The translations under genes and the position numbers were made by a program. The notes beneath the pieces are model-generated. The model ran no database searches. It was not told the DNA's origin and was given only the letters and a program-made list of their open reading frames with translations. A DNA stretch of 8,263 nt from the NCBI GenBank assembly GCA_003456175.1, contig DMPB01000126.1, positions 5,964 to 14,226 on the forward strand, written 5' to 3'. Origin of the DNA: Chitinophagaceae bacterium. GTDB lineage: Bacteria > Bacteroidota > Bacteroidia > Chitinophagales > Chitinophagaceae. Every line of letters begins with the position of its first letter. The first letter of the stretch is position 1. Positions 1 to 7,171 of the stretch are shown here, in pieces.

Positions 1-1
1 G

Positions 2-1066
<1,065 letters not shown>

Positions 1067-1090
1067 GTTTTATACGATATAGAACAAAGT

Positions 1091-1119
1091 ATATGGGCTC
1101 GCCGCAGGCGAGCCCATAT
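1091..1119 (+). terminator. Hairpin terminator after enolase
   Basis: Perfect 13-bp inverted repeat (ATATGGGCTCGCC at 1091-1103, its complement at 1107-1119) closed by a 3-nt GCA loop, 24 bp past the enolase stop. The stem is GC-rich at its centre. Only a weak T-rich stretch follows (TTGTAT), so it is a probable but not textbook intrinsic terminator. Confidence 0.75.
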
Positions 1120-1133
1120 TGTATCTGAACAAA

Positions 1134-1194
1134 TACCTTACGGTAAATGAAAGACTATGTGTACTGCTTATTGCGGTAGCATTTGCCGTAAGGC
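1134..1194 (+). repeat. Inverted-ended interspersed repeat, copy 1
   Basis: A 58-nt core (1136-1193) begins with CCTTACGGTAAATG and ends with CATTTGCCGTAAGG, which are reverse complements except for one G-T pair. Inside lies a smaller stem, TACTGC / GCGGTA around a TTATT loop, so the element can fold as one long hairpin with a 12-nt asymmetric bulge. A second copy at 6288-6348 matches over 61 nt with one mismatch (C at 1174, A at 6328). It sits 9 bp past the stop of the fucosidase relic on the opposite strand. The form suggests a REP-like or miniature mobile element. No transposase is in the window. Confidence 0.8.
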
Positions 1195-1203
1195 GAAATA
1201 GCA

Positions 1204-1490
1204 TCACATGTACTGTAAAGTGATGTCAATAACAGTATCAATATCGCTCCAATTAATATCGTTTAAATACACAAACGTACCCTCTGGTATTTGCTTAAAG
1301 GCCACTTTTTGTTGATTGATGAACAACGATGCTTGTTTTATTTTTTGTGTAAGTCCATCAATGAATACAAAGTTCTTAGTGTCGGGCATTTGTAGTAAAT
1401 GAAGGTACATGGTGCTACTTTTTGCGTAATGCCGCCCCATGCTTTAGGTGCTATTACACCGCCGCGTGTGCCATACTTTTATTGCATAAA
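1204..1490 (-). pseudogene. Relic of a GH29 alpha-L-fucosidase (C-terminal end)
   Basis: The - strand from 1440 to 1204 gives 78 residues matching the C-terminal beta-sandwich of GH29 alpha-L-fucosidases: MYLHLLQMPDTKNF, then a GLTQKIKQASLF segment and a final DIDTVIDITL. The expected preceding residues are present in another frame: 1475-1419 reads YGTRGGVIAPKAWGGITQK, the usual GH29 lead-in after the catalytic domain. The two frames join at an A-run (T-run 1419-1423 on the + strand), consistent with loss of one base. A stop at 1479-1481 closes the upstream frame. A trace resembling the codons for NGEAI can be followed to about 1490, then similarity fades. The catalytic domain is absent, so no active enzyme is expected. 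The ATG at 1440 is probably not a genuine start. Intact relatives remove alpha-L-fucose from glycans outside the cytoplasm. The family call rests on recognised C-terminal motifs only. Confidence 0.7.
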
Positions 1491-1835
1491 TTATTAGCAG
1501 TGTTGTTACTTGTTGTAAGATATTTTTTTGATCAGATCACAGCTATACAAACATCAGTGATGGTGGTGGTGTGTGTCAAAAAAATATTGGTGTACCTCAC
1601 GGTAAATGAAGATGCTCTTAGTACGTGTTCAAGTATAAAACGTTTACAACCAATAGCAATATAGCTGGTGGATGTTGCCTTGTAAAGTATGGTTGCACTT
1701 GCTGATAAAACGTATAATGGCAACTGAGTTTTGTTAATGCTAGCATACTTTCATATCTTGAAAACGCTAACAGTAAGCACTATTCTTTAGTGTATCATTT
1801 GCATAATATATTTTTAAAATAGAATAAAACTTAGC
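1491..1835. other. Gene-free stretch before the methyltransferase gene
   Basis: I see no convincing gene here. Short open frames exist on both strands but read as low-complexity, cysteine- or threonine-rich peptides with no family resemblance. The stretch includes a short GGT/GT-rich tract near 1560-1576 and a decayed half-copy of the repeat at 1593-1612. It may be eroded remains of the fucosidase gene and its flank. The last 60 bases are AT-rich and should carry the promoter of the following gene, but no clear -33/-7 pair stands out. Confidence 0.5.
1593..1612 (+). repeat. Decayed half-copy of the interspersed repeat
   Basis: TACCTCACGGTAAATGAAGA resembles the first 21 nt of the repeat at 1134 (TACCTTACGGTAAATGAAAG plus A), with one T-to-C change and one A missing. 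Similarity stops there and no matching right arm is evident nearby. It is probably a solo or degraded left end in the same orientation as the two full copies. Confidence 0.5.
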
Positions 1836-2597
1836 ATGGTAGAATTGATCAAGAAAATTCTAGAAAAATCGGGGATAGAAATAAAAAAATTTAGCAATGA
1901 AGTTGGATCTATCGGCAGGCCTGTTGGTAGAATGGATACCTTGCTGGAAGATTTAAAACAGCGAGGATTAGCTTGCAATACCGTTATGGATGTTGGTGCT
2001 AATAGAACTACATGGAGTAGGTTAGCAAAGCAAACATTTCCAAATGCCGACTTCTGCTTGATTGAGCCACAAATTGAAATGAAGCAGTATTTAGATGCAT
2101 TTTGTAACGAGTACAAAAATGCAGTTTACTTCTTGGCAGGAGCTGGCCCACAAAAAGATGTTTTAACGTTAACTATTTGGGATGATTTAGATGGATCTTC
2201 TTTCTTACCTCGGCCCGATGAAAAATTAAAGCAAAGTGGCAGGCAAAGGGAAATAGAAATTATTGCGATTGATGATTTGATAACATCATCAACAATTAAA
2301 ATACCTGAATTAATAAAACTCGATATACAAGGGTATGAATTAGAAGCATTGAAAGGTGCTGAAAAAACATTTGGTTACACAGAAGCATATATTCTAGAAG
2401 TAGCACTCTTTCCGTTTAGCGATGTGCCGGGCATGCCGATATTATCTGATGTTATGAATTTTATGCTGGCAAGAGATTATGTTATTTATGATTTTGCAGG
2501 ATTTTTCAGAAGACCATTAGATGGAGCATTGGGCCAGTGTGATATTTGCTTCGTAAAGAAAAATGGGTTCTTAAGAAAGTCGAACAAATGGAAGTAG
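1836..2597 (+). CDS. FkbM-family SAM-dependent methyltransferase
   Basis: A predicted cytoplasmic methyltransferase of 253 residues, close to usual FkbM length. The family typically O-methylates sugars in surface glycans or positions in secondary metabolites; the substrate cannot be read here. Visible elements: SAM-binding motif I VMDVGANR at residues 50-57, an acidic residue ending the next strand in LIEP (Glu77), the family signature LDIQGYELEALKGAE at 162-176, and a late strand CDICFVKK at 235-242. There is no signal peptide or membrane segment. Motif I has Thr where FkbM proteins usually have the second Gly of GANxG. The ATG at 1836 is chosen because the N-terminal helix begins there; no Shine-Dalgarno is seen, as is usual in Bacteroidetes. 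The gene stands alone, convergent with the GH116 gene, and parts are notably AT-rich (15 of 60 bases G or C in 2281-2340, against 29 of 60 in 841-900 of enolase). Codon-level transfer is only a possibility. Confidence 0.88.
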   Translation: MVELIKKILEKSGIEIKKFSNEVGSIGRPVGRMDTLLEDLKQRGLACNTVMDVGANRTTWSRLAKQTFPNADFCLIEPQIEMKQYLDAFCNEYKNAVYFLAGAGPQKDVLTLTIWDDLDGSSFLPRPDEKLKQSGRQREIEIIAIDDLITSSTIKIPELIKLDIQGYELEALKGAEKTFGYTEAYILEVALFPFSDVPGMPILSDVMNFMLARDYVIYDFAGFFRRPLDGALGQCDICFVKKNGFLRKSNKWK

Positions 2598-2645
2598 CTA
2601 TAAATTTTTAGATAGACAAGTGCGTACATAAAGCTTATATGTAAT

Positions 2646-2676
2646 GCATTGCGTAAAATAGAACAACGCAAAATGC
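2646..2676 (+). repeat. Small imperfect hairpin after the methyltransferase gene
   Basis: GCATT-GCGT (2646-2654) can pair with ACGC and AATGC (2666-2669 and 2672-2676), leaving a two-base AA bulge and an 11-nt loop. It lies 48 bp past the methyltransferase stop. No T-run follows, so a terminator role is weak. Confidence 0.3.
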
Positions 2677-2699
2677 TTGACACCTAGTCTAATATGTAA

Positions 2700-2745
2700 A
2701 TAATGGTGGTTTTCTGAGTTTGCAAACTCAGAAAACCACCATTAT
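2700..2745. terminator. Perfect 46-bp palindrome between convergent genes
   Basis: Bases 2700-2722 are the exact reverse complement of 2723-2745, with the centre GAGTTTGCAAACTC. It sits between the ends of the methyltransferase gene (2597, + strand) and the GH116 gene (2824, - strand), the usual place for a bidirectional terminator. On the + strand it is followed by CGTTTTTG. In RNA the stem would reach about 20 bp with a tiny loop. Perfect symmetry without a spacer is more than a terminator needs, so a protein-binding or mobile-element origin is also possible. Confidence 0.65.
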
Positions 2746-2775
2746 CGTTTTTGAAAATAAATTGCTCGCTAGAGC

Positions 2776-2788
2776 GTTTGCAAACTCA
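2776..2788 (+). repeat. Second GTTTGCAAACTCA motif
   Basis: GTTTGCAAACTCA here repeats exactly the centre of the 46-bp palindrome (2718-2730), 58 bp downstream in the same orientation and 36 bp past the GH116 stop. The left half is not extended into a long palindrome here, although GATGGTG at 2794-2800 echoes the outer arm. It may be a partial or eroded copy. Confidence 0.5.
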
Positions 2789-2823
2789 ACTTTGATGGTG
2801 CTTGCATACGTTAAGTCTTAGTA

Positions 2824-5466
2824 TTAATGCGCTACTCCTGTTGACCACTCAAATGTTATGTTTTGATTTTCGTTTAAGGTGGTAGCAGATTTAAGTTCTT
2901 TAACAAAAGCTTTTCCGAGTGTAAATTTCTTCAATGTAATACTTCCGTATTTCACAGATAGATTGGCCTGATAACCTTTGTCTGTTTTTATAATATGGCA
3001 CATGCCCCAAGCACTGCCATTCGACCAAAAGTAGCTACCTGCTTTATTGGTGAATGTGATAGACTTGTCAACAGCCGAAAAAATAAAGCCACTTTGTTGA
3101 ATGATGCCCGCCCATGAGGCCATTGCTCTTGCATAGTGATAGCCACATTCTGCTTCGTTAAATGGATTTCTTTTTTGGCCATCGTAGCGGCTACGAATAT
3201 TGTTGATAACATCAACGCCTTCCTCTTGCATTCCCTCGTATAGCATACCAATCGCAGCAGTGTATTCAAACCCTGTCATTACTTCAGACCAATAGGGGAA
3301 GGGAACGGCAGGTCGTTCTCCTCTAGGCCAGCTAGCCATTAACAATGCCTTTTCATTGCCCATCGCGAAAGACCGCATGTTATTGAAATGCTCGAACATG
3401 GTTTCTCGCTTGTTGTATTTCAAGATGCTTTGCAGGGTAGTTTTTACATTTTCTTCTTTTACAAGGTAACCAAGTCCTAATAGATGAGCCATGTATTGGC
3501 CTACTAGCTGATCAACCAAACAGCCTGTCGCTAGCTGATAATCGGGATTGTCAATTCGCTTGCTGCCCATACCCGCCATTAGTCCTTTTGGTATCAACGT
3601 TTTGCTTGCAGGTGTTTGAATTTTTTGAACATAGTATTCTCCGTTAAACAGGTTCTCGTCAGTCCACTTCGAACCACTGAGAAACAGCATTCTACATTTT
3701 TTTGCAAAATCAGCATCTTTCAAATACATGGCCATTGCTTCGCCTGCTTTCAATGCTCCGAGATACCATAATTGCATTTGCGGATTTGGACCAAAATATT
3801 CAACATCCATTGTATTATGCTGAACGCCTTCCATCACTCCATCCTGGTTGCCATCCCATCCGTTTTCAGTCCATGCAAATGATAATACTGCTTTAACTTT
3901 TAGCCAATGTTTATCCAAAAATGCTTTGTCGCCAGAGAGTTGCCATTCTCTGTAAAATTTCATAATGGTTCCCATTTGGCCATCTGCGGCTGCTACATTA
4001 ATGCCAGAGCCAGATTCTACTAATGGCAGATTAGCCCTAAAACCCATATGTCCGCTTTCTCTTGTAGCATAATTGAATTCAACTTCACGCATTGTTTTAG
4101 CTAAGCTATTAAATAGATAAGGTGTGGCTTGTTCGTAATTCCAAACATGCGTACATGAACCTTTACAAGAGCCAAACCTGTCCATAATTCCTTCCCATCC
4201 AAACATCTTTCCGTCTTCAGTACGAAATACAGTTTGCGATCTTAAAGTACTTAAGTTGAACAGGGCAGCTTCTTTGATTACATCAGGATAAGTGCTACTC
4301 AAAAGTGTGTTCACAAAATCAATTGTTTGCTGCGTTAGGGTTGGTAATCGGTCAACTTCTTTTTCAATAACATTCCAAGCATCAGCATACTGCGTAGTAT
4401 AGTAGTTACCAACCCTTGATTTTGACCAAGCAAATCGGTTCGGAAAATGCCATGTTAAATAAAAGGTGAATGTTGTTTTCTTTCCAGCTTCAAGTTTTTT
4501 CAAAACGGCAAGCGAAGCCATAGGGTCGTGATCAATCAGTTTCGTTTTTTCAGTTAGCATTCCATCAACCGTAAAATCATCCCAAAAGTCGAGTAGGGAA
4601 TTTCCCCATTCGTTTTGTGCAGAGCTTGTTCGATAGGTAACTTTTGCATCTGCTTCAGTGGGTGTAGTAAGTGCCATTGTTCCCCAAGCTGGCGATGCTT
4701 TATCAACGTCATCGGAATACATGTATATGCCTGAGTAATGCGTATTTGAACGAAATTCATTTTTATTTGCTTTGGCACCAGTTGGTATGTAATCACCCTT
4801 CCAGTCAGATGTATATTCACTGCCGTCTTTACCGATAAAATTTCTAATGTTTCCTGAGATAGATATATCAATGGTTTCATTGGTGAGGTTCTCAACCTCA
4901 TATTTAATGATAGCAACAGGAATGCCTGAAGCATCCGCATTGCCTGGTATAAAAGGGTTATAAGCCACTAACTTAACTTTAATGGGCATGGTACTGTCAG
5001 ATAAGTTTACCATACCAAAAGGATAGGTAGTTTCAAATGAAGCATTTCTAAAACGAGGTAGCCCATGATGATTCACAGAACGACCTTCGTAGTGTTGATA
5101 ATCTGCAAAGTGAACAGGACCTAAAAGTGCTTTTGACCTTGGAGTTTCTTTTTTCTTTTTCGTATAGATCGAAAAAAATGGAGCATCGTTACCGGTAGTT
5201 ACAGTGCTATAGTTTTTGGCAGGAACATTCATAATTTCCCAGTCTCTAAATTCTCCACTCCCACCTATTGAAACTGTTCCAGTACCAATGCCGCCGACTG
5301 GCATTGCAATACGGTAAAGATGATCTTCATCGTATTTTTTCAGTACTGTTATTTGTTCACTGAGTAGCTTAGTTTGGGCTATTAGAAAACTAGGTAACAG
5401 TAGTACGTTTAGTAAAATAATTATTGCCAACTTTTGGATTGTGTAGCTGTGAATTTTTCTTGTCAT
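2824..5466 (-). CDS. Secreted GH116-family glycoside hydrolase (beta-glucosidase/beta-xylosidase/glucosylceramidase type)
   Basis: An 880-residue exported glycosidase. GH116 enzymes are retaining hydrolases of beta-linked glucose, xylose or related glycosides (mammalian GBA2 is a member); the substrate here is unknown. A signal peptide covers residues 1-30 (basic start, hydrophobic run, likely cut after LIA before QTK), so it acts in the periplasm or outside. The N-terminal GBA2_N-like beta domain spans about 45-345, beginning with MPVGGIGTGTVSIGG at 55-69. The (alpha/alpha)6 catalytic domain (old DUF608) spans about 385-795, with CTHVWNYEQATPYLF (438-452), WDGNQDGVMEG (537-547) and ECGYHYARAMASWAGI (773-788). 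By motif alignment from memory, I propose Glu425 (GWEGI) as nucleophile and Asp554 (NTMDVE) as acid/base; the 129-residue spacing is near that of archaeal SSO1353. Glu445 in WNYEQA is an alternative. A small beta-rich tail follows 795. The gene begins 78 bp after the RbsD-like lipoprotein gene on the same strand, so an operon is likely. It appears intact. Confidence 0.92.
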   Translation of the reverse strand: MTRKIHSYTIQKLAIIILLNVLLLPSFLIAQTKLLSEQITVLKKYDEDHLYRIAMPVGGIGTGTVSIGGSGEFRDWEIMNVPAKNYSTVTTGNDAPFFSIYTKKKKETPRSKALLGPVHFADYQHYEGRSVNHHGLPRFRNASFETTYPFGMVNLSDSTMPIKVKLVAYNPFIPGNADASGIPVAIIKYEVENLTNETIDISISGNIRNFIGKDGSEYTSDWKGDYIPTGAKANKNEFRSNTHYSGIYMYSDDVDKASPAWGTMALTTPTEADAKVTYRTSSAQNEWGNSLLDFWDDFTVDGMLTEKTKLIDHDPMASLAVLKKLEAGKKTTFTFYLTWHFPNRFAWSKSRVGNYYTTQYADAWNVIEKEVDRLPTLTQQTIDFVNTLLSSTYPDVIKEAALFNLSTLRSQTVFRTEDGKMFGWEGIMDRFGSCKGSCTHVWNYEQATPYLFNSLAKTMREVEFNYATRESGHMGFRANLPLVESGSGINVAAADGQMGTIMKFYREWQLSGDKAFLDKHWLKVKAVLSFAWTENGWDGNQDGVMEGVQHNTMDVEYFGPNPQMQLWYLGALKAGEAMAMYLKDADFAKKCRMLFLSGSKWTDENLFNGEYYVQKIQTPASKTLIPKGLMAGMGSKRIDNPDYQLATGCLVDQLVGQYMAHLLGLGYLVKEENVKTTLQSILKYNKRETMFEHFNNMRSFAMGNEKALLMASWPRGERPAVPFPYWSEVMTGFEYTAAIGMLYEGMQEEGVDVINNIRSRYDGQKRNPFNEAECGYHYARAMASWAGIIQQSGFIFSAVDKSITFTNKAGSYFWSNGSAWGMCHIIKTDKGYQANLSVKYGSITLKKFTLGKAFVKELKSATTLNENQNITFEWSTGVAH

Positions 5467-5544
5467 GTTGTCTTTATTTGATGTTTAGCGCCACTTTCTT
5501 TGGAGCTTGCCATTTATGTAGATTGATATCGAGCATTTGAAGGT

Positions 5545-6120
5545 TTATTGTCTAGCTAACGATGCTCTTAAATTTTTTTCTGCTGCTGCATTCCAATAGC
5601 CACATTCTAACTGAAAGAAAACCGATGTATACGGTATTGCTACATTTGTTTTGATAACTAGGATATTGAATAGTTTTGCAGATGTATCCAGTTCATGGAT
5701 GATATCTTCATGTAGCATTTTTTTTACAGGCTTGCCTTGAAGTAATTTATTAAGTTCAGTCCTATACGCATTAATACCAGGAGCGTCATTTTCAGCAACA
5801 ACTTCCATTTCTTTATCTACAATAATGTTTGCATTTACATGCTTAGCTTGTTCAATTAGCTGAAGTACGAACTCAACCGCTTCATTTTGATTAGCATCAA
5901 TCTTTATCGTTTTAATGGCAGGATTACTTTGTTGTGGGTAAGCAGCATCTGCAATTACAATCCAATTTCTGTGGCCGTATAGTTGTATTGTATTTTCAAT
6001 CTCAGATTTCCAGTGCTTAACTTCCAACTTTGCCACATTATTAATTTGTGGATTTTGATTTGGTGCTGAACAAGATAGTACTACACACAACAGCGCCCCA
6101 AGTATTACGTTGTTATTCAT
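5545..6120 (-). CDS. Predicted lipoprotein with RbsD/FucU-like sugar mutarotase domain
   Basis: A 191-residue protein with a short lipoprotein signal: hydrophobic residues 5-15 then LSC, with Cys17 as lipidation site. The mature part resembles RbsD/FucU mutarotases, which speed exchange between anomers (or pyranose and furanose forms) of ribose or fucose. What I see: YGHRNWIVIADAAYP at 48-62 matches the RbsD GHTDTLVVCDAGLP block, giving His50 and Asp58 eight residues apart as in RbsD. His142 and Tyr164 are 22 residues apart, as in the RbsD HEQF...PYANI block, with VIKT over VIRS between them. The Asn two residues after that Tyr in RbsD and FucU is Ser166 here. The family is normally cytoplasmic, so lipidation is unusual. 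The GH116 gene follows after 78 bp and is probably co-transcribed. I infer that it handles the sugar released by GH116, in the periplasm or at the outer membrane. Sequence similarity is remote and activity is not shown. Confidence 0.72.
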   Translation of the reverse strand: MNNNVILGALLCVVLSCSAPNQNPQINNVAKLEVKHWKSEIENTIQLYGHRNWIVIADAAYPQQSNPAIKTIKIDANQNEAVEFVLQLIEQAKHVNANIIVDKEMEVVAENDAPGINAYRTELNKLLQGKPVKKMLHEDIIHELDTSAKLFNILVIKTNVAIPYTSVFFQLECGYWNAAAEKNLRASLARQ

Positions 6121-6234
6121 TATTGCTGCATTTATTTTCTTAGTGGAGGCTTCGATTTCGTAGTAATTACGCGTAATAGAAAATAAGGATGCCGCATTTT
6201 AGGCTTTTGACATAAAAAGCACCAACAATTGAAT

Positions 6235-6267
6235 TAAATATACCTCTTGTAAAAAAGCGAATGCAAA
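6235..6267 (-). promoter_or_regulatory. Possible Bacteroidetes-type promoter for the lipoprotein-GH116 unit
   Basis: On the - strand, TTTG (6264-6267) and TATATTTA (6235-6242) are separated by 21 bases. This resembles the Bacteroidetes -33 TTTG and -7 TAnnTTTG elements, with a mismatch in the last base of the -7 box. It lies about 115 bp upstream of the lipoprotein start and just downstream of the second repeat. Such pairs arise by chance in AT-rich DNA. Confidence 0.3.
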
Positions 6268-6287
6268 TTTTTTCATAAAAGTCCCAT

Positions 6288-6348
6288 TACCTTACGGTAA
6301 ATGAAAGACTATGTGTACTGCTTATTGAGGTAGCATTTGCCGTAAGGC
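6288..6348 (+). repeat. Inverted-ended interspersed repeat, copy 2
   Basis: Same orientation as the copy at 1134-1194, with 60 of 61 bases identical. The 58-nt core is 6290-6347, with arms CCTTACGGTAAATG (6290-6303) and CATTTGCCGTAAGG (6334-6347). The single change, A at 6328 for C, breaks one pair of the inner stem while both outer arms are unchanged. It lies in the 289-bp gap between the DUF1080 gene and the lipoprotein gene, both on the - strand. Confidence 0.8.
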
Positions 6349-6409
6349 TAGTAAGCTAATAATGATTATTGTAGCCTAGGAACACATACAATTTATTTTA
6401 TGTGAAGTG

Positions 6410-7171
6410 CTAGTACATTTTAAGTAGCAGCTGTTTAAACTGTACTTTCATAGCTGGGCCAACATGTACTTGCATACCAATGAATCCTTGAGAGCTGCTA
6501 TTAACAGTATCATTATCTGTTACATCACTCATCAATTTCCCATTAATATAATGTAATATGCGATTGCCGCGTACAATCAAGTGAAAATTGTGCCATTGAT
6601 CAGGCAATAGGCTAGCAGTTAAACTAGCTGCGCTGCCTAACGATGCAGTTGGTGTTACACAAGTCCAAGCATTATTACGAACAAGCTTGTGAAGGGCTTC
6701 TAAAGAAAATTGTTCCATACAAGTGTACACGGTTGTTTTTTGCCCGATAAAAGCCAAAGTTGTGCGTTTGCGTTCTTCATAATTTTGACCCGTGTACCAG
6801 TTTTGACCATCGATATCTGCTTGATATCCTCTTAATGCGTAGGGTATGTTTTTTAATTCCTCACTTCTGTAATTGATGCCAGAATTGCCTTGCGCACTTA
6901 TTTTGAACTGTCCTTTCAGTTCAAAATCTGCCGGCATACCACCACGCCAAATAATGAATGAGTTGTGTTGCAGTAGGTTCTTAGGTTTTACCTCTCCTGT
7001 TAAGGCACTATCTTCTACTCGCCAGTAGGCCGTATCGCCATCCCAACCATCTAAATTGCGACCGTTGAAAATAGAAATGAACTGCGTTTCTTTCTGGGTT
7101 TGACCCAAAGCAAGATGGCTGAACAGCAGGCTGCAGCCGAGTATTATCACAGATAAATAAAACTTGACCAT
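6410..7171 (-). CDS. Secreted DUF1080 (3-keto-disaccharide hydrolase-like) protein
   Basis: A 253-residue exported protein with one DUF1080 domain, a concanavalin-like beta-sandwich. Some members hydrolyse 3-keto-glycosides and others probably only bind glycans. The start is placed at the ATG at 7171 because it gives a clean signal peptide (MVKFYLSVIILGC..., cut likely after ALG, residue 23). An ATG at 7228 would add 19 residues ahead of that signal and is less likely. Visible motifs: FNGRNLDGW at 35-43, NSGINYRSE at 96-104, GYQADID at 115-121, RTTLAFIGQKT at 136-146, the WHNFHLIVRGNRILHYINGK strands at 193-212, and GFIGMQVHVGP at 229-239. These run in the normal family order, with no extra modules. 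ILGC at 10-13 could be read as a lipobox, but the hydrophobic core continues past it, so ordinary signal peptidase cleavage is preferred. The gene is on the same strand as the lipoprotein-GH116 pair but separated by 289 bp. Confidence 0.88.
   Translation of the reverse strand: MVKFYLSVIILGCSLLFSHLALGQTQKETQFISIFNGRNLDGWDGDTAYWRVEDSALTGEVKPKNLLQHNSFIIWRGGMPADFELKGQFKISAQGNSGINYRSEELKNIPYALRGYQADIDGQNWYTGQNYEERKRTTLAFIGQKTTVYTCMEQFSLEALHKLVRNNAWTCVTPTASLGSAASLTASLLPDQWHNFHLIVRGNRILHYINGKLMSDVTDNDTVNSSSQGFIGMQVHVGPAMKVQFKQLLLKMY

Noticed and set aside
1204..1440. A 78-residue open frame on the - strand as an intact small gene
   Set aside because: It matches only the last part of GH29 fucosidases, and the preceding family residues continue in another frame upstream of its ATG, so it is better read as a pseudogene fragment.
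1422..1664. Open frame of 80 residues on the + strand
   Set aside because: It overlaps the fucosidase relic, has low-complexity Cys/Leu/Val-rich content with no recognisable family, and has no sign of a start site.
1532..1723. Open frame of 63 residues on the - strand
   Set aside because: It runs through the decayed repeat arm and a simple GGT/GT tract, and the translation resembles no family.
1814..2116. Open frame of 100 residues antisense to the start of the FkbM gene
   Set aside because: It lies opposite a well-supported coding frame and its translation has no family features, so it is a shadow frame.
2988..3269. Open frames inside the GH116 gene (also 3702-3896 and 4554-4940)
   Set aside because: These are alternative frames of an intact 880-residue gene whose family motifs are continuous across all three places.
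1134..6348. CRISPR array or group of tandem repeats
   Set aside because: There are only two full copies more than 5 kb apart, with no regular spacing and no cas genes.
6355..6404. Two weak inverted repeats after the DUF1080 gene (GCTA...TAGC near 6355-6375 and CACATA...TATGTG at 6383-6404)
   Set aside because: The stems are short, AT-rich and bulged, and no T-run follows on the - strand, so a terminator call is not supported.
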